This document shows positions 46,212 to 58,900 of a DNA stretch of 64,000 nucleotides, piece after piece; position 1 is the stretch's first letter; the number at the start of each line of letters is the position of its first letter. Below the pieces are notes generated by a model. The model did no database searches, was not told where the DNA came from, and worked only from the letters and a program-made list of their open reading frames with translations. The position numbers and the translations under genes are program-made. The stretch comes from Aplidium turbinatum (lineage: Eukaryota; Chordata; Ascidiacea; Aplousobranchia; Polyclinidae), in assembly GCA_918807975.1 (NCBI GenBank), contig OU964930.1:18284372-18348371 (forward strand), read 5' to 3'.

Positions 46212-46691
46212 CTGAAAAGTTGTGTGATGTTTAATGGGCATTTTAGATTTTTTTCAGCAAATCTAAAGTGAATATGATCTCAGAAAGTGAAAAAGAGTAT
46301 ATTTAAATTGTTAATTATTTAAAAGTTCAAAATTGCATCGCGGACCGCACCAAAACGTCCTCCTCAAACTATCAAATAGCAGAAACCATTCAGTGATACA
46401 TAAATCAGGATGTTATAGCATCAGATTTTTCATCTTGAAACAGTTTAACATATCGTAATACAAGAAGAATATATTCTTGATGGAAAACATCTGGAGTAGC
46501 ATTTACTAATGATCACAAAATATGCGCTTGTTCTAAAATTCGTTTATTAGCCTATTAATTTGGTAGCCTACATTTTTATTTTAGCGGTAAAATGGGCTCT
46601 CCTCAAAAGTGAGAAACTACTGGTAGCCTACTCGTTTTTCCTTTGGATTTTGAAAGCCTACTTGTGCTGGAAATCTCAATAAGTGTCTGAC
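46212..46691. repeat. Spacer with second copy of the 10165-10549 repeat
   Basis: From about 46340 to 46670 it follows 10165-10549 in order (ACCATTCAGTGATACA, ATTCTTGATGG, AAAATGGGCTCTCCTCAAAA, CTCGTTTTTCCTTT). No terminus or duplication is visible here. No gene. Confidence 0.55.
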
Positions 46692-46699
46692 AACACTAG

Positions 46700-47269
46700 C
46701 AAGAATGCCAGCGCTAGGTTTTTCCACCTAGATCTGGGTTTTTTGACCACATCTTGGTTTTAAGTTGTTGTTTTTTCAAATTTAGGTAAATCTAGGTTTT
46801 TCGGTTTGTAACTTTTATTTGATTCAAAAAGTTGCTGATAGGCTACAGCTCAACATAAGATTCCAAAAGTAGCACAAACATGGTGGCTTTCTTTAGAACA
46901 GGTCATCAGTATCAGCAGCATAAGTTATTAGAACAGTGGGTAGCGCTGGTTCCGTATTTTCAATCTCAATATAAGACTGACAAGGTTGATGTTGATGGTG
47001 CAAAACGGATTGATGATGCACTTGTTAATTGTGGAACAAAGCATATGCTCGTTTTTTTTGCAATATGTTCTTAAAATGGTAAATAGTGTCAACCTGGAAT
47101 TCCATGGTGAGCATTTTCGTCTGCACAAGTTGTATTTTATGGTTTCTAAACTTTGTACAGAATATAGAAATTTTTGAGTCTTCTTTTTTCTTTGGGTTTT
47201 CTTTGCCTCGTCTGGGTTTTTTTGAACACACGATCTAAGTTTATTGAAAATTTGTCGCTGGCATCCCTG
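46700..47269. mobile_element. Non-autonomous hAT family G, copy 1, TSD AACACTAG
   Basis: Ends CAAGAATGCCAGCG and, on the other strand, CAGGGATGCCAGCGACAAAT; perfect 8-bp duplication AACACTAG (46692-46699, 47270-47277). Internally the word ATCTGGGTTTTTT recurs near both ends. 570 bp, an internally deleted version of copies 2 and 3. Short minus-strand frames (NKLRSCVQKNPDEAKKTQ) are shared between copies and may be a transposase remnant. Confidence 0.9.
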
Positions 47270-47298
47270 AACACTAGTAATTGGGAAAGATTTGACAT

Positions 47299-48539
47299 CA
47301 AGGATGCCAGAGCTTGGTTTTTCCACCTAGATCTGGGTTTTTTTGACCACATCTGGGTTTTAAGTTTTTTTATTTCAAGTTTAGGTAAATCTAGGTTTTT
47401 AACTTTGTACAGAGCTTGCACAGTATTAAAGCACTGGGATCTTAGATAAATGGTCCACACTGCAACACAAAAATGATAAGGTACACCGGTAATGTTTTTT
47501 TGCATCAGCTACTGCAGTCAGTGAGGTACAGGATGCTGAAAAAATGATCCAACTTTATGAAAATGTGGATGACTAAAAATTGGAGTAGGCCTAGTAGCCT
47601 ACAACTATTTGTGTTACTGAGCATTTATTTATTGTAAATTTGAGTTATTCTTTTCAACAGTACCGGTATGTTCAAATAAAAAAGGCAAAGCAGGGTTTGT
47701 TGCTAAGAACCAAGTTACCGTAGTTGTAGGCCTACACCAAACTGCAAGCAGTAAGCAGGCATGATGATTCTCCTCAGCCGCAGTCTACAACTCACACAGC
47801 AAAAAGTTTAGTTCAAAAGTCAAAACTAACCTTAATGCCTAGCCTATACACTCATACATCTAGTCAGTTTTAGAAATTTTGGTTAAACACAGACTAAACC
47901 TTGCTAGCTAGACGCTTTACCATAAAGGTAATTTTGAACCAAAATCTTTGCCGTGAGCCCATATAGGCCTTACCAAGCTCTTGTTTTTGTAGGCTATATA
48001 GTTATATTACACATATATTAACTGGTCATATTGACTGATTGAATCTTTATCCTCGGACTGGGAAAGCTTCTTGCAGAGCTTAATCCTGGCAGTTTCGCAT
48101 ACTTGTGAAGGCTTTGAATCACTGACGCAGGCCCGGTCACCGAGATCGACAGAGTGGAGTTTCCGATTGTTGAAGTGTTGTTGCCAGGGAATTATTCCAT
48201 CCAATAGATCCCGCTGAATGGAGAGCAGTCCGTAACGTGCGTTGCTCAAGCGCACACCCCGAGAGTCGAACCAGCGCCGCTATTAATCTTGAAGTTTCTT
48301 CGTTCCAGAAGTCACGCGCTAACCAATTGAGCTATTGTATACCGTCAATTATATAAACATGTTACTATTTGTAGCTTTCTGAGGCTTCTGTGTAATGCTT
48401 TAAAATGGTACTGAAAGCACACGCAGGTTTTTTTAACCGCTTTACTACATATTTTCTGGACCTGGGTTTTTTTTGCCTCATCTGGGTTTTTTTTAGCACA
48501 CAATCTAAGTTTATTGGAAATTTGTCGCTGGCATCCCTG
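47299..48539. mobile_element. Non-autonomous hAT family G, copy 2, TSD TTTGACAT
   Basis: Starts CAAGGATGCCAGAGC and ends GCTGGCATCCCTG; perfect 8-bp duplication TTTGACAT (47291-47298, 48540-48547). It begins only 30 bp after copy 1, same orientation, but has its own duplication. SINE family 1 copy G is inserted at 48037-48335. Confidence 0.9.
48037..48335 (-). mobile_element. SINE family 1 (copy G), full length
   Basis: The best complete copy: the tail starts GAATCTTTATCCTCGGACTG, the body includes CTGGCAGTTTCGCATACTTG and GTTGCTCAAGCGCACACC, and the head complement GAGTCGAACC and AACCAATTGAGCTA is the tRNA-like B and A box. Comparison with hAT family G copy 3, which lacks it, gives an empty site near CATATTGTATAA. 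Confidence 0.88.
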
Positions 48540-48547
48540 TTTGACAT

Positions 48548-50180
48548 GTGTTAACGCAAAATTAGGAGTTTTGCCGTGATTTGAGATCCAGTGATCACAC
48601 TTGGGCAATTTATATTTTTAAAATAATTTTTTAAAGAAATGTAAAATAAATTTTTGCAAAGAGTTAAAAATCGAAATTGCATTAGATTTCAGTGTGGCCT
48701 CCCGTTCGCACGTTGTCAAGGCCTGTGAAAATAGATCGTTATGTTATTGTTGAAAAGAGAGAGTTGCAAGTAAATTAAGCACAGCCAAAAAATAAATTGA
48801 TTGTTTCCAATAAATGAACCTCTTTGGTGAAACCTAACAGTTTGTTTAGGCTCTCCAGATGAATTAGTTAAAAGAACCAGTCGGCTGGTTAAACCACTCA
48901 TGCAAATGTCATTTTAGATAAAGTACCCTAGGCTAGATATGGAAAACATTTAGGCTACGTTTACATGATGTTTCATTGCACCCGAAATGAAAGATTTCCA
49001 TTTCGGTTCGTTTGGTGGAAGCGTTATCTGTTTACACGCGGCGACCGAAGTGAGATTCATGGCGGTCTGTATTTCACATCGGTAGTTTTGACAGAAATGA
49101 AACCGTTATCAAGTGGTTGCGGCTATGTAAACATGCCGCAATGAGATCCTAGCAATGAAATTAGCCCTAGTAGTTTGATTATAGTCAGTTAACTGGTAAT
49201 GTAATAATCTGTACACACGTAAAAAGAACTTGAATATAACATAAATAAAATAGTTTTGTTTTTGCAGTCATAATAATACAGTAGAATTTTTCCACTGGTT
49301 TAGAATGTTGGTTGTGCTTTGGAACCAGCCATCTGCATGATATAGCCTACATTTTCAACTAGGACTAGTCTAGAATGTTGGCTGTTTTTTAGACTGAGCA
49401 CAAAGACTTATTGTCAATGTCATCTGTAATCATTTGAGACATGCATTGAACTGGTGCACTAGTAAAGAGCAAATAATTAGTCAATAAATTAAGCTACCGT
49501 AGTCCATTCTTGAAGAACACAAGTAAATTATTGGCTCTGAACTTGTGATGTCAGTCTATTGACCCAAAAGAATTTTGAAAATACTTGTGATATTTCAGTA
49601 GTGGTTAATGTAGCCTACCCTTTCCCTTTGGAATTGCACGTTTTATTGTAGATTCTATGTGGTTGTTTTTTGGGTAGAAGAACCAGCTTTATTTTCAGCG
49701 TACCCAGTAGCCTAGTTACAGGCGCGAAAATCACTCATGCCTAGAGGCTGTATTTCTTTCGCCCGAAACCAAAAGCCGCCGCAATGAGATGGCATGTGTT
49801 GGCTTATTTTGCTGGTCTTTTCGCAGTCTCTTTGTCATATGACACACAGCAGATTATTGCATATTTTGTATTCTTTTTATGTTTATGTTTGTGACAAATG
49901 AATAAACTGATTGATTGGTCGTCATCAACCATAATGATCTATATAAACAGCCCTTGACAGCTTGCGAACTGAAGGCCGATGTAATTTTGCTTTTGAAATC
50001 TATGCTAAATTTACTTTATATCTAACATACCGGTACCGATATTTAAAATGATAGTCTTGAGACTCCTAAATGCCAAAGTGTGATCACTGAATCTCAAAAC
50101 ACTGCAGAACTCTTAACATTACGTTAAAAAAATAACGAAAATTCCTAATTTAGCAGTGTTTTCAGATACTTTTTAGATTT
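48548..50180. other. Unassigned DNA with one probable MITE
   Basis: No gene. At 48953-49139 the ends GGCTACGTTTACATGATG and CTATGTAAACATGCC are inverted, the common TACGTTTACAT type of MITE terminus, with no confirmed target duplication. The rest is AT-rich with short random frames. Confidence 0.4.
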
Positions 50181-50188
50181 CCAGCACA

Positions 50189-52190
50189 TGGCAAAATCCA
50201 AGGATGCCAGAGCTTGGTTTTTCCACTTAAATCTGGGTTTTTTTTTACCACATCTGGGTTTTAAGTTTTTTTTTCAAATTTAAGTAAATCTAGGTTTTTT
50301 GGTTTTTAACTTTGTACAGAGCTTGCACGGTGTTAAGGCACTGGGATCCTTGATAAATGGTCCACACTGCAACACAAAAATGATAAGGTAATGTTTTTTG
50401 CATCAGCTACTGCAGTCAGTGAGGTACAGGATGCTGAAGAAATTATCCAACTTTATGAAAATGTGGATGTCTAAAAATTGGAGTAGTACAACTATTTGTG
50501 TTACTGAACATTTATTTATTGTGAATTTGAGTTATTCTTTTCCACGTTATGTTCAAATAAAAAAGGCTAAGCAGGGTTTATTGCTAAGAACCAATTTAGC
50601 TGTACACCAAACTGTAAGCAGGCATGATGAATCTCCTCAACCACAGTCTACAACTCACACAGCAAAAGTTTAGTTCAAAAGTCAAAACTAACCTTAATGG
50701 CTAGCCTATACACTCACTCATACATCTAGTCAGTTTTAGAAATTTTGGTTAAACACACACTGTCAAATCATTATAATTCAACAAGGGGTGTTACGCAATG
50801 TCTCAAAAACTCATGAATGTTTGATATAAGGTGCACTTGAATGAGCTAAATCTGATTTAAGAAATTTCAGTGAAATCCATCGAGAAATGGCGGAGCTACA
50901 CTAATTTGATTGTACCACTAGAGGCGCTGTGTGCGATAAAGTAAAAATACAAATATTGATAAAATTTGCAGTTCTGATGCTAGGAATGTGGCAAAAACTG
51001 GTGATGTACCATTTTTGGGGGTGTAGAATTCAAAAATGAGGTCAAATTAAGCAAAAAAGACTTGGAAATGGGTCAAAACTGGGATTTATTTTCAAAAGTG
51101 ACCTATTTCAAGCGTGTGCCCTCCGAAAAGGGGATGATGTTTCGAAAAAATAAAAATAGAAAATTGACCTTCGGGAATCAAGAAATCATGTCCAATATTC
51201 AAAACAGGTGCCCCAATGCATTGAAAAAAACTTGTAAAAACTGTTTGAAAAATTGTAAAAACTTTTCATGTTTGAATTTGATCACTAAATTACAGTATTT
51301 TGTGCTATTTCAGAGTTTTTTTTCATTGCAATTTTCAAATTTGAAATTTGTCTATAAAACGCATTGGGGCACCTATTTTGAATATTGGACATGATACCTT
51401 GATTCCCAAAGGTCATGTTCCTATTTTTATTTTTTCGAAACATCATCCCCTTTTCGGAGGGCACGCGCTTGAAATGGGTCACTTTTGAAAATAAAATTCC
51501 AGTTTTGACCCATTTGCAAGTCTTTTTTGCTTAATTTGACCTCATTTTTGAATTCTACACCCCCAAAAATGGTACATTACCAGTTTTCGCCACATTCCTA
51601 GCATTAGAACTACAAATTTTATCAATATTTGTATTTTTACCTTATCGCGCACAGCGCCTCTAGTGGTACAATCAAATCAGTGTAGCTCTGCCATTTCTCG
51701 ATGGATTTCACTGAAATTTCTTTTATCAGATTTAGCTCATTCAAGTGCACCTTATATCAAAAATTCATGAGTTTTTGAGACATTGGGTTACAAATTGCAA
51801 TTTTCTTGTTGAAATATAATGATTTGACCCTTGAACCTTGCTAGCCAGACGCTTTACCATGAAGGAATGGTAAAGCCAAAGTTTTTGCTGTGAGCCCTTA
51901 TAGGCCTACCAAGCTCTTGTTTTGTATATAGGTATATTCCATATATATTAACTACGGTACGGTACCATACCAACATAAGCATGTATATCATATTGTATAA
52001 TTATATATACGTGTTACTATTTGCAGCTTTCTGAGGCTTCTGTGTAATGATTTAAAATGGTGCTAAAAGCACACGCAGGTTTTTTTAACCGCTTTACTAC
52101 ATATTTTCTGGACCTGGGTTTTTTTGCCTCATCTAGGTATTTTTAGCACACAATCTTAAGTTTATTGGAAATTTGTCGATGGCATCCCTG
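50189..52190. mobile_element. Non-autonomous hAT family G, copy 3, TSD GCAAAATC
   Basis: Starts CAAGGATGCCAGAGC and ends GATGGCATCCCTG; perfect 8-bp duplication GCAAAATC (50181-50188, 52191-52198). Largely co-linear with copy 2 outside the inserts. It was interrupted by the large foldback at 50762-51828, for which copy 2 (47885-47905) preserves the empty site. Confidence 0.92.
50762..51828. mobile_element. Large foldback element, about 460-bp arms
   Basis: The left arm (50762-51219) and right arm (51361-51828) are near-perfect reverse complements, around a 141-bp AT-rich loop. Ends are GTCAAATCATTATA and TATAATGATTTGAC. No transposase is visible: the mirrored open frames 51062-51394 and 51285-51482 arise from the two arms. 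Arm identity is high, implying either a recent insertion or ongoing arm conversion. The flanks do not show a clean target duplication. Confidence 0.85.
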
Positions 52191-52400
52191 GCAAAATCTA
52201 CTTCGTTATTTAAAAGGCAACAATAGCACAGAAGTAACTCAAAATATACACAGACTATGTTTATCAATTAATATTCAAATTATCAACTAAAATTAGCGAT
52301 TTTGGCTACTAATAAATCGGCCTTCAGTCAAATTTTAAGCTGCATGATTTCCCCCTGGATCCGCCATTGACTGTGAATAATTTTAGTTCCAATTTTTTAT

Positions 52401-52704
52401 CCGACTCGCTAGCTCAGTTGTTAAACGCCCAAAATAAGATCAAGTGGCGCTGTTCGACTCTCGTGGTGTGCACTTGAGCAACACATTTCAGGAATGCTCT
52501 CCATTCAGCGGCATCTAGTGGATGGAATAGCTCACTGGCAAGAACAGTTAAATTGTTGAAAACAGCTGTGGAAATTTCAATGTTCACTCTGCCAATCTCG
52601 GTAGCCTAATATGCTCTGCATAAGTCATTCAAAGCCTTACAAGTATGTGAAACTGCCAGAAATAACCTATCAAAGACTTTGCCAGTCCGAGGATAAAGAT
52701 TCAA
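52401..52704 (+). mobile_element. SINE family 1 (copy H)
   Basis: Plus-strand copy: A box TAGCTCAGTTGTTAAAC, B box GTTCGACTC, then the body (GCAACACATTTCAGGAATGC, CTCCATTCAGCGGCATCTAG) and the tail GTCCGAGGATAAAGATTCAA. Full length, moderately diverged. It ends about 190 bp before an acceptor-like site upstream of the aldo-keto reductase. Confidence 0.82.
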
Positions 52705-52892
52705 AAGCAAATAATACAAATTGTGTGATAGGCTCTTGTCCAGTTGTCCATAATACATATCATGAGTGCATTCTATCTTACAAACTTGCATTCTACTTCA
52801 TAACGCTTGCATTGGATCTTAAAATGTATGGAGCCTACTGTATGTCCATTTAATGCATTTATAGAAGTGTAATCAATTTCTGTTTTCTTCAA

Positions 52893-52894
52893 GG
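52893..52894 (+). promoter_or_regulatory. Candidate 3' splice site ahead of the AKR start codon
   Basis: A strong pyrimidine tract (TTTCTGTTTTCTTCAAG) ends 45 bp before ATG 52939. It implies either a non-coding first exon further upstream or a spliced-leader acceptor. Sequence alone cannot separate the two. Confidence 0.4.
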
Positions 52895-52938
52895 TGAAAG
52901 CAATTTGGAATTCACGTATAGGCAACTGCATTATTATC

Positions 52939-55900
52939 ATGGCTGTTCCAACTGCAATGTTAAATACTGGCCGCACAATTCCAATGGTTGGACTAGGCAC
53001 TTGGAAGGTGAGTGTCAAGTCTTCTGTAGGCTACTGTATCTCATTCAAATCTGGTCCACCTTCCAGCTATATTATATCGTAAGAAGTTTTGTATTATGCT
53101 TAGGGTCAACTTTGATCAAGAAAAAACAGCAATATGTCTAAGTTCGATATAATTTGCAGAAATGAGAATGCTTCAAACAATGTATGGAAAAGGATAAAAC
53201 TTGATAAAACCTTGAAGGATAAAACTTGTTTTAAACTTTTCATCATGGTTTATCCCTTCTTTATTTTGTGAGACCTAGCGTTTGCTCTTCTTGCAGGAAT
53301 TCGCAGGGAGTTGCTCCCCTCTAATAGTCTCAGACCTCCTGATGTTTTTTCTAAATCAAAGTTTAAGCTATAATCATGAAATAAAACTTCCCACAATATT
53401 TAAATAGGCTAACATGTTGAAAACAAAAATTGATTTCATATTACTGTTGATCTTGCATTACACGCTTAGACAATGTCCAGTACAATTGCAGTCCAGTCCA
53501 CTGAAAATTACTGAATAGACCTACCTTCAAATGCTGTAGGCCAACCATCAGGTCGGAATTTTTTCTTCATGGATTTTCCATTTGGGATTTTTACTATTTG
53601 GGATATTTTTTTCTGGATTTTTACTGATTACCGTTAAAAACACCACACACTTTTACCTGTTGGTGAAGGAAAGGCAGCTGAGAGAAGGGAACTGGCCACC
53701 CTACTCCCGTTAGTGCCAAAGACTTAGTATATATAATGAGAACCTTATCTTCTCATCCCTCGATGCTGGGATTAAGTGTGAGACTCACCTTTACTATATT
53801 TGCACTGTATTGTATAGGTATACTGGTATAGAATATAAATGGGTTTTAATTATTTTGGCATGAAAATCCTATATACCTTGTACTGGAGGAAGTTTTTGTG
53901 TGGCCTATCTTTATTGGCAACTAGTTAATATTGAAGTGTATTATTTTATTTCGTGTTTTTATATAATAAGTTGGATGTAGTTTTATCATCATCCGATATT
54001 GATTTGGTTTTCACTAGTGGGGATGGCCAATTTGTTCTATGCAGCGGTGTTATCTTTCTTTTTTTTTCATTTCATTCTGTCTATTGCATTTCTTCCTTTG
54101 TTTTGACCTTGTCTACCTCATCCTTTACTGGTTCTTTTCATGATCTTTTTAGAAACTCATGTTTCATCTTTTCATCTGCCTTCAAGTTCAGTGCATTTTG
54201 AAAACGTTTTTTTTTTACTACCGGTACGTTGATCTATTTGCCTTTACAAGTCGGTAGCCTATATGTTCTTTCCCATCTTTAGCATTTCCAGTTATCCACC
54301 AATTTCTTCAATCTTTTTTCTGGTCTCATTTTCACTCCATACACTGATTATTTTCTGGTTATGTTAATTTTCTGACTGATGTAGACATAACTATTTGTTG
54401 CAGTCAAAACCTGGTCAGGTTAAAGCTGCTGTTGAAGAAGCTATTTCTTGTGGATATCGCCATATTGATTGTGCTAATGCATACGGAAACCAGGATGAAG
54501 TTGGATGTGGAATCCAAACTAAACTTAATGATAAAACTGTGAAAAGAGAAGACTTGTTTATTACTGACAAGGTATTTTTGTAAACAATTTAAAGTTGTTT
54601 TTGAAAAATTTGTTCTTACTCATGTTAATCTTCAATTTATCATCATACACATTATAATAGATAAGCTAGGTGGCTGGTATGAAACAGTCGGCTGTGCCAT
54701 TATATGAAGACAAGCTAGTAAAGATAACTTGAGCTCTGCTGAAACATGTTGAGATTGAGAGGCTGAACCATTAGGGTTGCAACTCTAGGTTATTCAAAAT
54801 TGTGTAGAGAGAATGATATAACACATCCATCCATGAAAGACCAACATAATTTGAATAAATCTATCTATTTTACATTGATTCACTCACCTTGATTATTCAA
54901 TGTCTGCAGACATCGAATCAATGCGAAAATGCTGATGGAAGTTTTAACTTTTTAATTTTATTACAGTTGTTTTGTTTGGCAGTTTGACAAAAATTCAGAA
55001 TAGTATATAAACATTGCTTTCTGTACTAGTTGGTGGTAAGTGTTGTGCTGAAAACCAAGTAGAACTCTAACTTTCTACATTTCTTTTTATCACAGCTTTG
55101 GAATGTTTATCATGCTGCAAAGGATGTCAAGCCTGCTCTTCTGCAAACACTTAAGCTATTAAAATTAGATTACTTGGATCTTTATCTCATACATTGGCCA
55201 ATGGGATATGTGGTATGTAAAACTGTATGATACAGGATAGGTCAAAAATGTGAACCCAGCTGACCTTTGCACCTGCACTTAGCTCTGCTGCATAGAAATT
55301 TGTTGCATTGTTAAAGGATGATATTTAATTGGAAAATAAATCAAATATAGTTACTACTCTCTAAACCCTTGACAGCCTGTTTCACCCTAAAAGATGGATC
55401 ATCAGAAGGTCCTTATCCTTATTCAAATGTTTCACTCGCAGTGCACAGTTCATGGTCAAACCTTTCATATTTTTCAAATTAATATGTGAGCCTAAATTTT
55501 GTGATATGGTTTTGCAGAACAACGGCAGCATGTTTCCCAAAGATGAAAATGGAAAATTCATCTTTAGTGAATCTTGTGATTATGTTGATACATGGAAAGT
55601 AAGTATATTATATATATATGTTTTTTTCATGGCAATAGCTGATGAGGTTAGACTCATCACTCAGATGAAGATGGTAAGAAGTATGTAGCCTACATAATGA
55701 ACGTATAATTGTATAATGATACACGTTCAATTTTATTTTTTTGAGTTACTTTGCAAAGTTTAGATTAGTTTATTCTGTCTTAAGCTTAGTTGTATCAAAT
55801 ATGAGATATATTAGCATGTATAATTGTACTTAGCAATAATCGTATGTGCTTTGTTGAAAATAGTGAGTGTTTGTAGGCCATGGAGGAATTGCAAAAAGAA

Positions 55901-58900
55901 GGTCTGGTTCGGGACATTGGTGTTTCTAACTTTAATCAATATCAACTGACTCGAATTATGAAAGAATGTTCAGTCAAGCCGGTGATGAATCAAGTAGAAA
56001 TTCACCCATATCTTGTTCAAGAAGATCTCGTCAAATTTTGCAAAACGAATGACATTGTTGTGACTGCTTACAGCCCTCTTGGTTCACCAGACCGTCCTTG
56101 GTAAGATCAACCACTTGTTACAGTATATAAATACTAGGGTACTGTAGCTGTAAACATCATCGTCGTTGTTCCTTTTACATTACCAGCACGAACTAGTGAG
56201 CTTAGGCTAAATCTAATTTCCTGTAATGTATATTAGGGTGCGTCATGTGCCCCAATGTTCATATTTTTTGTATTATTTTTTTTCAATGGTGAGGTTTCAC
56301 TGAAATAGCAATAATATGAAGTTTCAGCAAAAAATATTAATGTTTAGGTGCTCCACATTGCAGTTAAAAATACAGGAATTTGACCCTATACTCCATAAAT
56401 ACCTTGTTTTAACATAACAACACGAGTTTTGCTCTATGGACTTTGAAAACTGATTTAGAGTAATTTTGGGGTGCTGAATCCGAATCTGACCTCAGATTTA
56501 TCCTATCGCGTCAGGTTTGTGAGATATGATAACAGCAAATTGTTACTTTTGTCAAAAGTGGAAGATTTGACGTTGCGTTTATTGCACATACACATTGTGC
56601 TATATCCAGAAATCCAGGCCATGTGGTGCATAAGTAGCTGGAATACACTCACCAAGTCACCAACTATAATTTTGATACCAATTTGTTTTCTAAGCATCAT
56701 TATTAACAAGGCAGTAATAACAAGCTAAAAGGGACGCTAAAAGTATAACTGACCCCCTCCCCCGTCAATGTTTTGCATGAAACTACAACATTTTTAGCAG
56801 GCCTATGATAATGCTTAGCCAGTAACCTTACTTAGGCTGTTTTGGCCTGTCCAACACTAACCTTTCACTATAGCACTGCATATGTTGGTGGTGAACGCAA
56901 CGCCTAATCTTCTACTTTTGACAAAAGTAGCAATTTGTTGTTATCATATCTCACAAACTGACGTGATAGGATAAATCTGAGGTCAGATTCGGATTCAGCA
57001 CCCCAAAATTACTCTAAATCAGTCTTCAAAGTTCATGGAGCAAAAAAAATCTTTTTTTGTAGACCAGTGTAATATATGGATTATGCCTGCATTGCGCTTG
57101 GGCATGTTGAATGTTGATGAAGACTTGCAGTTTTTGTCAGTCGGGGAATTATGTCATTCAAGGTGGCTAACACTTGCTTGTAGGCTACTTACGACTCATG
57201 TAATCAACCCTTCCAAAAGTTTCATGAACTTGTCTGAGTACTGCATAGTGCATCAAGGTTTGCTTCCCATCTTGGCTTAAAATAAAACACCACAATTCAT
57301 TATCTGATGGGTCAAAAAACTTCTTCAACATGTTGCAAAGAAATCTTACCAAAGCAAGAAGTAAAAGAGATTTCCAAGAAGGTTTTGAAACGCAATGCAT
57401 TATTCGCTCAATCTGAAAATATCATTGTTGGTATGCTAGGTGATAAAGGCTGCCAAGTTAGAAGAGCAGCAGTCCAACAAATCTATTCCTTAGGTTCACA
57501 AGCACAGGAAAAGCAAAGCAAGAATCATGTTGGTTCCTCACAAAAAGCAGAAGATGAAAATCGAAAGCTGAGAAAGGAAATTTTACCAGCGGTGCCACCT
57601 GCAATATGCAGATTTCTTGTGCCACAGCTTGATACTAAAACAAAATCATACCACCAACTTGTGAAGCTTGGCACAGTTCATAAATCTGAGCCACCTATCA
57701 TGAGATAGCTAACAGATCAACAGCTTGACAAATGTCATCGACGAACCTCTGCGGATGGATGATCCTTGCCACAACCGAGCAGTGGAGCGTCACATCAATC
57801 TTGTGACTGAAGCAAGCTTATAAGCTGTAGGTTTTGAAAGAAGGGATGACCTGGGCTGATTGATCAGGTACGATCTCCAATTTATGAAAGAATTCAACAG
57901 CAAGAAGCAATTCCCACTAGGGTTAACCTACTAGATTGACATGTTCACCTTTTTGTGCTGCTTGCTGAAGTCTCAATGTAGTACCGGTAGTCTAGCACAT
58001 GCAGCAGTATGAAGTATATCAATCTGTGTGCTGGTATTTTCTTGACAATGATTTCATGGCAGATCACAGGCTACCCATCACCAATTACATCTACCAATTA
58101 CACTATATGTTTTATGCACCTACACTTTGAACAGTCCAGTTAGTAACCCCCAGGTCATGCAGCTGTGTGTGTACATGACATGAGCACTATATTGTATCAC
58201 CAATCACACTACTGTACCGTTAGATCAGTGCTGCCAACATGCTCTCGATTAACCCTTGTATTCTATGTGTCATGTGTGCCGTATATTATGCATACTATGC
58301 TGTATATTTATTGCAAATGCAATAAGCAAAAGTATCCAAGTCATCTGTGACCAGTATATGCAGTACAGCATGTGCATTTACCCATTACTTTGTGCTTACG
58401 CTACCGTTTTTGTCATAACTTTTTTTCTAGAGAAATTAAGGCAAAAAGTCCTCTTAGAGCAGATAAAAACATTACGATTCTGCATCATTTGATACCAAAC
58501 TCATGTTTCTAGCACCAGCAGTTCTAAAGTTACATTCGATTTGAGAATTTTGGGGGTCTTCCCCCATAAAATGGGGGGTAGCATGGCCAATAGGTGGTAC
58601 AACTCCCTGAAACCAGTTTTGTTGTTGTTTTTTGCCGATTTGTCAGGGGTCTAGACCCCCTTTTTTTAATTTGAAAAAAAAAAAAATTTTCAATCCACCC
58701 TATTGTCAAGCTAACAAGGGGATACGGGCAATTGCGATGTGGAGCACCTAAACCTTGACCAAATTCTTTGAAATTTTGTAATTTTGTTTTTTTAGTCAAG
58801 CCTCACCAACAAAAAATAATAATTTTGTTTTCAATCATTTTTTAAATTTTTGGGGGCACACGACGCACCCTAATGTATATCCAACAAACGAGAGACAAGT

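Larger units (their letters stand above)
56234..58872 (+). mobile_element. DNA transposon of unassigned superfamily, TSD ATGTATAT
   Basis: Ends are TAGGGTGCGTCATGTGCCCC and, on the other strand, TAGGGTGCGTCGTGTGCCCC, 19 of 20 identical. Perfect 8-bp duplication ATGTATAT (56226-56233, 58873-58880). The termini do not start CA, so hAT is not a natural fit. It holds a degraded protein frame (57307-57830) and an internal inverted repeat. In AKR intron 5, same strand as the gene if the internal frame marks its direction. Confidence 0.85.

Noticed and set aside
51062-51482. Two similar ORFs of 110 aa (plus) and 65 aa (minus)
   Set aside because: They are the same sequence read from the two arms of the foldback 50762-51828. 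No protein family is recognisable.
52894-52938. Earlier in-frame ATG for the aldo-keto reductase
   Set aside because: It would add 15 residues (MKAIWNSRIGNCIII) absent from the family, and it starts right at a likely splice acceptor.
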